A stretch of DNA of 64,000 nt, from positions 1 to 64,000 of the forward strand of contig NZ_CAMCEC010000009.1 of NCBI RefSeq assembly GCF_945873775.1. Reading direction: 5' to 3'. Every line of letters starts with the position of its first letter. Position 1 is the stretch's first letter. Below, in pieces: positions 23,775 through 32,836 of this stretch. Source of the stretch: an uncultured Treponema sp. GTDB taxonomy: Bacteria; Spirochaetota; Spirochaetia; Treponematales; Treponemataceae. The notes under the pieces are model-generated. The model saw only the letters and a program-made list of their open reading frames with translations. It did no database searches and was not told the origin of the DNA. The position numbers were made by a program, and so were the translations under genes.

Positions 23775-25130
23775 ATGAAAATTATTCACGGAATAAGAAG
23801 ATATTCGTATGTTTTTGGTCTTTCGCTCTTCTTGCTTGCATTTGGAGCTCTTTTTGCATTTCTTATTTCTTCTGACAGAAAAATTACAGTTGCTGAATGC
23901 AAAAAGCTAGGTCTTCCGATTCTTGAAATTTCTACGGACAAACTTAAGGAAATAAAAAGCAAGGAAAAATATGTAAAAGCTTCATTCACGCTTGGAAATT
24001 CCTCTGAGTATGAAAAGATTTCAGGCGGTTGCAAAATCCGTGGACACGGAAATTCCACTTGGAAAACAACTTTTACACAGAAAAAGCCTTACCTTTTAAA
24101 ACTTGAAAGTCCCGCAAGTCTTCTTGGAATGAAAGGCGCGCGTAAATGGATTTTGATGGCAAACGCCTGTGACCGCTCAATGCTCCGAAATTACTACGCC
24201 GAATATCTTACACACAATGTTTGGAACAGAATGAGGTGGAATCCTGAGTCTCGCTATGTAACGCTTTTTATAAACGGAAAATACCGTGGGCTTTATGGAA
24301 TAACAGAAAAGGTTGAGGTTGCGGAAAATCGCATTGAGTTTGCAGGCGAAGGCTTCCTTGCTGAAATCGACAGCCACGATGGACGACCGTACAGTTTTTC
24401 TACGGATTCAAGGCTACGCTTTAATATCCGCTCGCCAAAGTCAACTTTAGAAAACTACAAGAAATGGGCGGAAAAAATAGAGTCGATTGAAAAACTTCTT
24501 TATTCTGATGAATGGAATGGCGCGGACGGCTACAAGAAATATTTTGACATGGACTCGTTCGTTGACTGGTATTTGCTTGCGGAATTCTCCAAAAACTACG
24601 ATGCGAATTTCTACAACTCTGTCTTTATGAACTATGACTATTCGACGGAGAAGCTTTACATGGGACCTGCATGGGATCACGACATCGGATTTGGGAACAC
24701 TTCAAAAAGTTCGACTACTCCAGGAAGCTATGGTTCGCTCTTAAGCAACAATGCTTGGATTCAGATGTTCAACTTTTTTGATCCAGTGAAGAATTCATCT
24801 GCGGCAAAAGACTATGAAGGATTTTTAATCAACCAAAGCAGCTGGTACAACAGAATGTTTGGTGATGATGAATTTGTTACCCTTGTAAAAAAACGCTGGG
24901 CGGAAACAAGAGAGCCGTTAAAGAAATCTATTGAATGGATTCGCAACCAGGGCAGGACTTTGGATGATTCTGCAAAGCTCAACGATTCTGTCTGGCACAT
25001 AATTGGAAGCGCAAACTGGCCACGTGCGCCGGGCTACCGTTCAAGAAAAAACTACAAGAGTGAAGTTGACTTTCTCGTGGACTGGTGCGAAAAAAGATTT
25101 GAATGGCTTGACAGGATTTTTATGGAATAA
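23775..25130 (+). CDS. CotH kinase family protein (copy 2)
   Basis: This 451-residue protein has an N-terminal membrane anchor (YVFGLSLFLLAFGALFAFLIS) and an extracytoplasmic CotH kinase domain. Motifs parallel those of the first CotH: KIRGHGNSTWKTTF, LLGMKGARKWILMANACDRS, LFINGKYRGLYGITEKVE and GPAWDHDIGFGN. An insertion of about 40 residues follows the last motif (around NTSKSSTTPGSYGSLLSNN). It ends the VTC-DUF4956-CotH operon. The two flanking CotH genes are clear paralogues, so the cluster has duplicated its putative kinase. Confidence 0.88.
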   Translation: MKIIHGIRRYSYVFGLSLFLLAFGALFAFLISSDRKITVAECKKLGLPILEISTDKLKEIKSKEKYVKASFTLGNSSEYEKISGGCKIRGHGNSTWKTTFTQKKPYLLKLESPASLLGMKGARKWILMANACDRSMLRNYYAEYLTHNVWNRMRWNPESRYVTLFINGKYRGLYGITEKVEVAENRIEFAGEGFLAEIDSHDGRPYSFSTDSRLRFNIRSPKSTLENYKKWAEKIESIEKLLYSDEWNGADGYKKYFDMDSFVDWYLLAEFSKNYDANFYNSVFMNYDYSTEKLYMGPAWDHDIGFGNTSKSSTTPGSYGSLLSNNAWIQMFNFFDPVKNSSAAKDYEGFLINQSSWYNRMFGDDEFVTLVKKRWAETREPLKKSIEWIRNQGRTLDDSAKLNDSVWHIIGSANWPRAPGYRSRKNYKSEVDFLVDWCEKRFEWLDRIFME

Positions 25131-25164
25131 AAAAATAGACTGCCATTAAACACGGCAGTCTATT
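25127..25164 (-). terminator. Terminator of the phosphopolymer operon
   Basis: AATAGACTGCC and GGCAGTCTATT form a perfect 11-bp stem. On the minus strand it is followed by a run of seven T. It separates the convergent CotH and LicC-aminotransferase genes. Confidence 0.9.
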
Positions 25165-25188
25165 GAAAATTAAACTTCTTACTCAAAA

Positions 25189-27159
25189 TTATTTTTCTAA
25201 AAACTCTTTCATAAGAGCGACAACTTTTTCCATTGTTTCCTTTCTGTCCAAAGTTACTCTCATTGCGAGTCTGCTTCCTTCTGTCCAAAGTCTTACAAGA
25301 TAGCCTTTCTGGGCAAGATAGTCTTTCAATGCCTGAACATCTGTGTTTTCGGAGAAATGTATAAATACAAAGTTCGCGGCGGAATCAAAAGCTTTTACAC
25401 CAGAAATGCTGTTCATTTCATTTATAAAGAAATTGCGGCTTTCTGTAATGTCTTTTAGAAGCCCTTTATAATATTTTTCGTCTCTTAAGGCTGCTACCGC
25501 CATTTTGCGGCTTATGTTGTTTACCCTAAATGGATTCACATCAAGCCTGAAAACCTGTTTCGCCATTGGTGCGCAAAGTCCGTAGCCAACACGGATTCCT
25601 GCAAGTCCATACAATTTGCTGAAAGTTCTGCTGAATACGACATTTGAATAAGCCGCCAGAAGATGTCTTACATCAAACTTCTGCTCAGAAAAACCAAGAT
25701 AGGCTTCATCAACAATAACAAGCGAAGAAGGGTTTTCCTTTATTATAGTTTCAAGGTCAGAAGCTGAAATTACCGCTCCAGTCGGATTGTGCGGAGTTGT
25801 AATGATGATGATTCTTGGCGAAACAGTGCGGGCTTTTGACATCAACCCTGAAACATCGAATTCATAGGAAGTTTTTCCAGGCACAACATCGTAGTATTCA
25901 GCCTTTGCCATTTTTAGCTCAACAATGGATTTGTAGTAATTCCAAGACGGAGCGGAAATAAGAACTGTGTCGCCTTTATTAAGAACAAGCGACATTACAG
26001 TTTTTATAACATCAGAAGAACCAGAATGAATCAAAATATGGTCAGTTGAAATTTCCTCGCGTTTGCTGATTTCAACGGCAAGCTCATCTTCGCGTGTAAG
26101 GTCATAAAGATATACATCTTCATAAGTCGCATTGTGAAGAACTTCCATTACCTTTGGGCTTGGCTTGAAAAGATTTTCATTTACATGAAGACGGCCTGTA
26201 AGCTGTTCTGTAGCGACAACTGAATATGTTTTTGTGTCAGCGTAGTTTGAAAGGTAGTTAAGTCTTGTTGAGGAATTTACAAGTTCTTCTTCCGCAAAAA
26301 ACTGTTCTATAAAGTCTTTAAAATTCGGGTAGAACTGAAGAATATCTTCTGTTGTGTCAAACTCCTTGCATTCATCATCGCTATAGCCTTTTACCTTGAG
26401 CTTAAGGTCATCGATGTGGCGGATCTGGAAATCGTCCCAAAGCATATATTTTACTTCCGGGTCGTAATATTCCTTTACCATGTAGTCAACAAACTTTGCA
26501 GAAAAATCCTTGTTGAAGAAGGCTTCTCCGATTGTGTACCAGCATTTTTCTCCGCCTTTTTTTACAGAAGTCATGTATCCTTCTTTGTCTGTGGATTTTA
26601 CACAATATTCATCAAGGAATTCATCTGTGTATTTGCAGGCGTAGTATGAATCGTAAACATAGTCGCAGTAAACGTTGTGCGCAAACCAGTTGTCGCTGCA
26701 GCAAATATAGGAATTCTTTAAGTAATCTTTTGCCGCATAAAGAGATGAAATGTTGTTTTTCTCTTCCCATTCAGTGTTGTCTATAACAATGAGATCCTTG
26801 TACTTTTTTGCCATCTCATAGTATTTCTCTTTTAGATAGCCTACAACAAGGATAATCTGCTTTATTCCTGCATCGTGCAGCTGTTTTATCTGGCGTTCAA
26901 CCATTGTGTCGCCTTTTATTTCAAAAAGTCCTTTTGGAAGATAGTTTGAAAGAGGCATACAACGGCGGCTTCTTCCGGCTGCCATTATAATTGCATTGTC
27001 AACTTTGTAAGGGGAGAGCACTTCGTATCCAGAGTCTGTTACTTTTCCAGATTTAAGCCATCCATTTTTTTCACACATAAAAACTGTGTCTTTTGAAAAT
27101 TGTCCTAATTCTTTTCCTTTATGTGCTGCATAAAGCAAGTCAAATTCTTTTTCTGTCAT
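25189..27159 (-). CDS. LicC/PntC-like cytidylyltransferase-aminotransferase fusion
   Basis: This 656-residue cytosolic fusion protein has three parts. Residues 1-50 resemble a winged-helix lead-in. A nucleotidyltransferase of the LicC type (about 55-290) shows NAIIMAAGRSRRCMPLSNYLPKG and NNISSLYAAKDYL. A class I/II aminotransferase (about 310-656) has NPTGA, IVDEAYLGF and the PLP lysine in SRTFSKLYGLAGIRVGYG. LicC activates phosphocholine; to my knowledge a fused homologue of Treponema denticola (PntC) prefers 2-aminoethylphosphonate. It is the third gene of an operon with a CDP-glycerol-type transferase, so a CMP-activated aminophosphonate or amino-alcohol phosphate for surface decoration is likely. 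Confidence 0.88.
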   Translation of the reverse strand: MTEKEFDLLYAAHKGKELGQFSKDTVFMCEKNGWLKSGKVTDSGYEVLSPYKVDNAIIMAAGRSRRCMPLSNYLPKGLFEIKGDTMVERQIKQLHDAGIKQIILVVGYLKEKYYEMAKKYKDLIVIDNTEWEEKNNISSLYAAKDYLKNSYICCSDNWFAHNVYCDYVYDSYYACKYTDEFLDEYCVKSTDKEGYMTSVKKGGEKCWYTIGEAFFNKDFSAKFVDYMVKEYYDPEVKYMLWDDFQIRHIDDLKLKVKGYSDDECKEFDTTEDILQFYPNFKDFIEQFFAEEELVNSSTRLNYLSNYADTKTYSVVATEQLTGRLHVNENLFKPSPKVMEVLHNATYEDVYLYDLTREDELAVEISKREEISTDHILIHSGSSDVIKTVMSLVLNKGDTVLISAPSWNYYKSIVELKMAKAEYYDVVPGKTSYEFDVSGLMSKARTVSPRIIIITTPHNPTGAVISASDLETIIKENPSSLVIVDEAYLGFSEQKFDVRHLLAAYSNVVFSRTFSKLYGLAGIRVGYGLCAPMAKQVFRLDVNPFRVNNISRKMAVAALRDEKYYKGLLKDITESRNFFINEMNSISGVKAFDSAANFVFIHFSENTDVQALKDYLAQKGYLVRLWTEGSRLAMRVTLDRKETMEKVVALMKEFLEK

Positions 27160-27189
27160 TTTTTTTCTCCTGTTGAATATCTGTAAATA

Positions 27190-28431
27190 TTAGAGTTTTT
27201 CCGCTTCGAGTTCTTTGTCTTTTTTTACCATAAAATCGTAGACTTCTTCGCCTGCGTTTCCCTGATGTTCCCAAGCTTTCGCCTTTGCTTCTGCGCGGAG
27301 TTTTTTCAGTTCCTCGGAATCGCTTGCATTCTGGATTACTTGGGCTATGTTTTTGAACTGCTCTTCCTTAAGTTCAATTCCAAAACTGTGGACTGCATTT
27401 ACCTGCCACGGACTTCTTCCCGGAACATCGTATGCGTCATAAGGGCCTAAATCCATATCTGAATTTACATACATAACGGGCTTGTCGCAAAGGAAAGTGT
27501 AGTCGTAAATAATTCCTGAAAAGTCTGAAATCATAATATCAGCTTTTTTCATTGAGTAGATATTTTCGCTGTTATAATCCCAAATCAGATTTTTATTATC
27601 TTTGTATTTTTCTGTGAGTTTATCAAGCATTTCTTTTTCAGAAATCTTTGACTGAGGATGAGGACGGATTATGACATTCCAGCCGGTCTGCAAAAGCGGA
27701 TCCAAGAGTTTTTCTCCATAGCGGCTTAATATTGCGCTCGGTCCCCATGAAGGTGAAAGAAGAACAGTAAATTTGTGGTTTTCTTCAGCTGGAATTTTTT
27801 CCATTTTTTCTTTATAGACATCAAGGTATGTACAGCCTACGCTTACAATTTCCTTATGCTTTATGCCTCTATGTTCTTCAAGCCAGCGCACGTCCTTTTC
27901 TTTGTACATTCCTGTAACAAGAACAGAATCAAAGTAATCAATTCCAAAAAGACGGTACATTGTGGCATCTCCAGTTGAATGCTCCAAATGCGCATAATGC
28001 TTTACATTTTTACTGCGTTTCATCTGGTAAACATCAAGTCCAGGAGTTGTCATAAGAACAATGTCTGCGGAAAGAAGATTCAGCTTTGCAAAGGCTGTGT
28101 TTCCTTCTCCGATATATTCGGCTTTTACAAATTTATAATCAGATGAAAAAACTTCATCATTTTTATTGGACGTAAAATAAGTTACTTCTGTCTGATGTTT
28201 TTCAAATGCATCAAGAACTGGTTTAAATACGTTCCAATATCTTTTGTCTTCATTATATATTACATATTTATGCGCAGAAGCATCTACAGTCCCTTTTTTT
28301 CCAGTAAAAAGAAATTTTAGCTTTAGTACTGCTGCTCTTGCCAGAAAGTATAATGTTGCAGTTGCTCCTATGAGAATGGAAAACAACATGCTTCCTGTGC
28401 CAGGATCTATGTACAATAAACTGCTTGTCAT
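27190..28431 (-). CDS. CDP-glycerol glycerophosphotransferase family protein
   Basis: This 413-residue protein has one N-terminal membrane segment (SLLYIDPGTGSMLFSILIGATA) and a cytosolic GT-B domain of the TagB/TagF type, which transfers polyol phosphate from a CDP-activated donor. Conserved pieces are VLLSPSWGPSAILSRYG, WNVIIRPHPQSKISEKE and DIMISDFSGIIYDYTFLCD. Its ATG overlaps the stop codon of the preceding gene (ATGA), showing translational coupling, and the cytidylyltransferase fusion follows after 30 nt. Together they suggest synthesis of a teichoic-acid-like or phosphodiester-linked surface polymer, unusual for a spirochaete. Confidence 0.88.
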   Translation of the reverse strand: MTSSLLYIDPGTGSMLFSILIGATATLYFLARAAVLKLKFLFTGKKGTVDASAHKYVIYNEDKRYWNVFKPVLDAFEKHQTEVTYFTSNKNDEVFSSDYKFVKAEYIGEGNTAFAKLNLLSADIVLMTTPGLDVYQMKRSKNVKHYAHLEHSTGDATMYRLFGIDYFDSVLVTGMYKEKDVRWLEEHRGIKHKEIVSVGCTYLDVYKEKMEKIPAEENHKFTVLLSPSWGPSAILSRYGEKLLDPLLQTGWNVIIRPHPQSKISEKEMLDKLTEKYKDNKNLIWDYNSENIYSMKKADIMISDFSGIIYDYTFLCDKPVMYVNSDMDLGPYDAYDVPGRSPWQVNAVHSFGIELKEEQFKNIAQVIQNASDSEELKKLRAEAKAKAWEHQGNAGEEVYDFMVKKDKELEAEKL

Positions 28432-31145
28432 TTTTTAGATTCCTCCATTGTTTCCTGCTTCCAGTTTTTTGATTCAAATATGTTATCGCTGACTCTATAC
28501 CAATCATCAGGTTTTACAGTGAAAATATTTTTGCTTGAAAAATGATGCGGCATATATAGATTGCTTATTGTTACAAGCGCGCCGTCTTCCTTTAATTTGG
28601 AATTTACAGGATTTCCTGTAAAAGGATTCACTGCATTTTCAATAATTCCAGACAAAAGAATTGATGGAGAATCTGCGTTTGTCATAAAATCATTATTTGT
28701 TTTTAATTCTCCAGATTCATTGAAATCCTTGAACATAAATATAGGATGATATTTTCCTGGTGAAATCTTGCTGAATTTTTCGTCCCATTTATATGGCTTT
28801 TCTTTTGATGAGCAGCTGTGGTCAGAGACTATCAAAATCCTTGAGTTGTCATAGACTTCATTTTGCTTTAAATATTCAAGCCATTCTCCAAGCCTGTGCA
28901 TTACACCTGCCATTGAAGAGTAAGAATTGTCGCCTGCATATTCCGAAGTTCCCCTGTCTGTGATTTTTGCGGAAGGAACATAGTCTGGAGCTTGCAACGC
29001 AAATGAAGTATGGCAGGCATTGTTTGTGAAACTTAAAAAATAATTTTCTGTCTTTGAAGAAAAGTCTGTAAGATCTTTCAGGTAATCCATTGCAGCATAG
29101 TTTCCAAGATATTTGTTCAAGTCTTCATTCTGCGTGTTTGTTGACCAGTATCTTCCGCCTTCATATATAACATGGCGCAAAATTAACGGAGAAGTTCTAA
29201 AGAAACTGTACCAAAGCGTATTTCTTTTAAGAGTGTCGCTTGTGATTGTAAAGTTTCCGACTCCCTGATGATCTTTGTACCATTGCGCAAGATACGCATT
29301 TTCTGTTACGAATGATTCAATTTTTGGATAAGGCTTGAAAATAGAAATATCAGGAATCCAGCTGTAGTTTGCCCAGGAAGCATCGCTTGAGGCCGCGGAA
29401 AAATTTTCTCCTTGTTCTGTAAAAATCCGCGGAAGCATTAAGATTGCTTCATTGTGTTTTTCAACTAGAGGCTTGTCTGCTCTTTTGTTTATTTCAGCAG
29501 GAGTATATTCATAGCCGCCGTGCACTGGAGGCGCGCCAATCAATGTATGCGAGTTAAACGAAACTGTATTTTTGTAAAGAGTGAAGCCGGAAAACTGTTC
29601 CTTTAGCTTTGGAGACTCTTCAAGCATCGGCTCTACAAAATTATTTTGCGCTCTGTCAAGGAAAATCAGAATTACATTTTTTCCAGTTTTTGAAAGATGA
29701 AAAATCGGCTTTACACTTCCAGAAATTCCGCCTTCCGCAGAAACTCTAAGATATTCTTTATATCCTGCTTTTACTTTTCCAATCTGAATAAAAGAAAGAA
29801 GCAATAGGGAAACAAGTGAAAATGTTCCTATTACGCAGACTGGTCTTGCAAGCCTTAATTTTATAACTGCAATACAGGCGAGTGCTATAGCAGCAAGAAC
29901 TGATAAGTTTATAAGTATGTGGATTGCCGATGACTGCACGATTGGAACTTCTGTAAAAAGCAGCATTCTTGAAAGGTATCCATATTTTTCCTGAAACAAA
30001 AATGCGTTTACAATTGCCGCAGAAAACAAGAATAAAAATCCCACGGAAAGAAGTGTCTGGATTCGCTCTTTGAATAAGAAGAAAATCAGTGAAGGCCACA
30101 AAAGGCACAGACCTATGCTTTGCCAGAATGTGTTTCTTATAAAGAACATTGGATTAGGGTAGTTGTCTATTCCTGAAAACTCTACAGGTGAAGATGCGAT
30201 TAAAAGTGTAGGTATTACAAGACCAACTAGAGCTGTGAGACTTGCCGCTGTTACTAAAAATAGAAATGTCCTTTGTTTTTTGTTGTCTCTTAATGAAACA
30301 AAAAGCTTGTCAACAGCAAGATTTAAAGCCTTTACAATAACAGGTGAACACAAAATAAGCACGCATAGAAAAATAAAAAATCCTTTTTGCTCAAGATTGA
30401 ATCTTTTTGTAATCAGCGTGAATATTATTGCTGTTGCAGAACCTATTGCGCAGACAATGTAGAAAGACTTTATAGGATTCTTAAGCTTATAAAATATGTT
30501 CTTTACAAGTGAAAAAATGTTGTTCATTGTCCAGTATATAACTAGCCCAGACGGACTGTTGTATAAAAGCACAACGAACAAAAGCGCAAGAAGGTAAACT
30601 TGCAATTTGTCTTTTAAAGGAAGTCCTTTTGTATATATTGCTCCTGAAATGCAGTTTATCGCTGTCATCAAAATAGGAAGAATATTTACAGAAAATGAGC
30701 CTATAGAAAAAAGCGCATCTGGCTTCCCAAGATCAGCAATAAAAAAAAGATGATGGTTTTGAAGCGCAGGCATGTGGGAAAGGCAAGTATATGCTGCTGT
30801 AAAAAATGGAATTTGTATAAGGATTCCGAATGCGGAACGAAGCGACATAATCGGGTGGTAGTGATTCTGTCTATAATAGGTTGAAAGAATCATGTATTGC
30901 TCGTCGCCCTTGAATACTTTTTTGATTCTGTCAACTTGAGGCTTCATTTTTGTCTGAATATTGCGTTCTATTTCCTGCCAGTGTTCTGCAACAGCATAAA
31001 GCGGAAGTGTAAGAAGGCTTACCGCAAGGCTTACACCTACTAGGGAAAATCCCGTATTTTTCAGGAGCTTGTTGCTAAATGTAAATGCCAGTTCTATAAT
31101 CTGGGTCAGTGGATAAATTACAACCGTGAAAAAAAATGTGCCCAT
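28428..31145 (-). CDS. YidC/Oxa1 domain fused to alkaline phosphatase-superfamily domain
   Basis: This 905-residue integral membrane protein begins with a YidC/Oxa1 insertase domain (about 1-230). SLVGVSLAVSLLTLPLYAVA, MKPQVDRIKKVFKGDEQ, RQNHYHPIMSLRSAFGI and YNSPSGLVIYWTMNNIFS mark the core helices. More membrane helices follow (about 230-470), then a large extracytoplasmic domain of the sulfatase/phosphoethanolamine-transferase type (490-890). There VILIFLDRAQNNF, the putative nucleophile region SFNSHTLIGAPP, IVSDHSCSS and PGKYHPIFMF supply metal and catalytic residues. It heads the phosphopolymer operon. The protein is far longer than any YidC needed for general insertion, so a dedicated surface role is likely. 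Confidence 0.85.
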   Translation of the reverse strand: MGTFFFTVVIYPLTQIIELAFTFSNKLLKNTGFSLVGVSLAVSLLTLPLYAVAEHWQEIERNIQTKMKPQVDRIKKVFKGDEQYMILSTYYRQNHYHPIMSLRSAFGILIQIPFFTAAYTCLSHMPALQNHHLFFIADLGKPDALFSIGSFSVNILPILMTAINCISGAIYTKGLPLKDKLQVYLLALLFVVLLYNSPSGLVIYWTMNNIFSLVKNIFYKLKNPIKSFYIVCAIGSATAIIFTLITKRFNLEQKGFFIFLCVLILCSPVIVKALNLAVDKLFVSLRDNKKQRTFLFLVTAASLTALVGLVIPTLLIASSPVEFSGIDNYPNPMFFIRNTFWQSIGLCLLWPSLIFFLFKERIQTLLSVGFLFLFSAAIVNAFLFQEKYGYLSRMLLFTEVPIVQSSAIHILINLSVLAAIALACIAVIKLRLARPVCVIGTFSLVSLLLLSFIQIGKVKAGYKEYLRVSAEGGISGSVKPIFHLSKTGKNVILIFLDRAQNNFVEPMLEESPKLKEQFSGFTLYKNTVSFNSHTLIGAPPVHGGYEYTPAEINKRADKPLVEKHNEAILMLPRIFTEQGENFSAASSDASWANYSWIPDISIFKPYPKIESFVTENAYLAQWYKDHQGVGNFTITSDTLKRNTLWYSFFRTSPLILRHVIYEGGRYWSTNTQNEDLNKYLGNYAAMDYLKDLTDFSSKTENYFLSFTNNACHTSFALQAPDYVPSAKITDRGTSEYAGDNSYSSMAGVMHRLGEWLEYLKQNEVYDNSRILIVSDHSCSSKEKPYKWDEKFSKISPGKYHPIFMFKDFNESGELKTNNDFMTNADSPSILLSGIIENAVNPFTGNPVNSKLKEDGALVTISNLYMPHHFSSKNIFTVKPDDWYRVSDNIFESKNWKQETMEESKK

Positions 31146-31154
31146 AGCCTTTTT

Positions 31155-31183
31155 ATTTTACCATATAAAACTAAATGTATCAA
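31155..31183 (-). promoter_or_regulatory. Promoter of the phosphopolymer operon
   Basis: On the minus strand TTGATA, a 17-bp spacer and TAAAAT are followed by AAAAAGGCT and the ATG. The leader would be only about 2-3 nt. Confidence 0.65.
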
Positions 31184-31232
31184 TTAATAACATAAAGCAA
31201 CTAAAATTTTACTTTTTGCAGCCTGAATTCCT

Positions 31233-32825
31233 TTATTTCTTTTTGCTGAAAATTCTGTAGTTTAGCCATGGAAATATTTTGTTTTTTCTTTCGCATGAAG
31301 TAAGCCATTCTGTGCTTACAGTGTTGCTTGCTAATGAGTCAAACACACGTGTGAATGAAAGAATTTCATCTTTGAAAAGCTCTTCTATATAGTCTGGTGT
31401 TTTTCCATCGTGAATCATTGCCGGCCAGTCTCCGCTTTGAGCTAAAAGCACTTGTTTCGCTGCCATGTTCAAAAGACGTTCTTTCAATGAAGTTTCAGAA
31501 GGAAATCTTTCTGCAAGATCTATTATGCGCTGGGTCGCTTTTCTTGTGTAGCGTATCATCCAGCTGTTTGAGTTGTCCAAAAGGTCTTCCCCGTAGCCAA
31601 GACCATTTGCCGAGCATTGATAAAGTTCAATTTTAGGTAAAGAAAACTGCTTGTCTAAAAGATTCTTGCAAACTTCGAACTCAAAGCCTCTTCTGCTTGC
31701 TCTGCATCTGATTACATTTTCAAGCCATTCAACGCCTTCATGCCATTTCTGCCCAAGAAATTCAGCTGGAATTGTACAGACTAAAACTGCGTCTTTTTCT
31801 TGCATTATGTTTGCCGCTTGCTCAAGTTTTTCAGCCTTGGAAGTATAGAAGTTAAGCGCATCCTTTATAATTTGCTTTTTTGCTTCTGCGGAATTATAAG
31901 GAACAAGATCGTCATCTTCGCTTTCGTTGCTCCAATATTTGAAGCCAGTTGGAATTCTTGCATCGGTTTTTTTTCCAAAGAAATCACCAAGTCTTTCCTG
32001 TTCAAGGTCGAATCCTATGTCTCGGATTTGAGAGCGGTAGGCTTCGTTTGTGAAAAATCCGTCTTCTCCTGCTATGTCCTGCGGAGTGTCCGGGTCGCTT
32101 CCGAAAATTACGAGTGAACTTTTTGTTCTGACAGGTGAAAATATTCCTTCTTGCGGGCATTGCTCAGAAAACAAGATTGACCTTGCGTCAAGAACTGTAT
32201 AGTTTATTCCGTAAGAGCGCAGCGGCTTTTCAAGGTTTTTGTCCCATCCCATATATGGAAGCCAGAATCCGTCTCCATTGTCGCCAAAAAAATTTCTCTG
32301 TGAATAAAGCCCTGTTTCAATTTGAGCGTTAATGGCTTCTGGATAGTCGCTGTAGTGCGGAATATACGAAAAAGTTGCGGCGGTTGGAATAAGTTCAAGA
32401 ATGCCGAGCTTTTCAAAGTATCTTATTTTTCCAAGAAGATTCTTTCCGTAAGTTTCTATAAAGTCCGCTTTTGTTCTTTCTATTGATTCAAGGCAGCTTT
32501 TTGCTTGTTCAAGGCAGTTTGAGTTTTTGCATCTTGAAATTTCTGCATTTCCAAGTTTAATCAGTTCATCAAGGTATTCTATATATTTGTCTTGAATGCT
32601 GGAATCTGAAAGAAGCGCGCAAATTGATGGTGAAATTACAAGTCCAAGCTTGAACGGAATATTCTCTTTTTCAAGCTGGCAGAACATATTCAAAAGCGGA
32701 ATGTAAGTTTCTGTCATAGCGGAAAAAAGAATGCTGTTTTGAACTTGAAAGCCTTCTTTGCCTTCGGTCTGCGGAATGTAGCCTTGGTTTGCTTCTATTA
32801 TTAAAACAAGTTTTTTTTCAGACAT
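31233..32825 (-). CDS. GH57/DUF1957-like protein, probably catalytically inactive
   Basis: This 530-residue cytosolic protein has the fold layout of GH57 alpha-glucan branching enzymes: an N-terminal barrel, then a DUF1957-like helical C-terminus (MIRYTRKATQRIIDLAERF, KQVLLAQSGDWPAMI). The segment that normally reads like WLPECAY with the nucleophile Glu is GFWLPYMGWD (186-195), and the segment normally like DAELFGHWW with the catalytic Asp is IPAEFLGQKW (352-361). Both catalytic residues seem replaced. The DUF4912 gene lies 11 nt upstream, a known pairing. A binding or regulatory role in glycogen metabolism is inferred. Confidence 0.78.
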   Translation of the reverse strand: MSEKKLVLIIEANQGYIPQTEGKEGFQVQNSILFSAMTETYIPLLNMFCQLEKENIPFKLGLVISPSICALLSDSSIQDKYIEYLDELIKLGNAEISRCKNSNCLEQAKSCLESIERTKADFIETYGKNLLGKIRYFEKLGILELIPTAATFSYIPHYSDYPEAINAQIETGLYSQRNFFGDNGDGFWLPYMGWDKNLEKPLRSYGINYTVLDARSILFSEQCPQEGIFSPVRTKSSLVIFGSDPDTPQDIAGEDGFFTNEAYRSQIRDIGFDLEQERLGDFFGKKTDARIPTGFKYWSNESEDDDLVPYNSAEAKKQIIKDALNFYTSKAEKLEQAANIMQEKDAVLVCTIPAEFLGQKWHEGVEWLENVIRCRASRRGFEFEVCKNLLDKQFSLPKIELYQCSANGLGYGEDLLDNSNSWMIRYTRKATQRIIDLAERFPSETSLKERLLNMAAKQVLLAQSGDWPAMIHDGKTPDYIEELFKDEILSFTRVFDSLASNTVSTEWLTSCERKNKIFPWLNYRIFSKKK

Positions 32826-32836
32826 TGTTGATTCCT

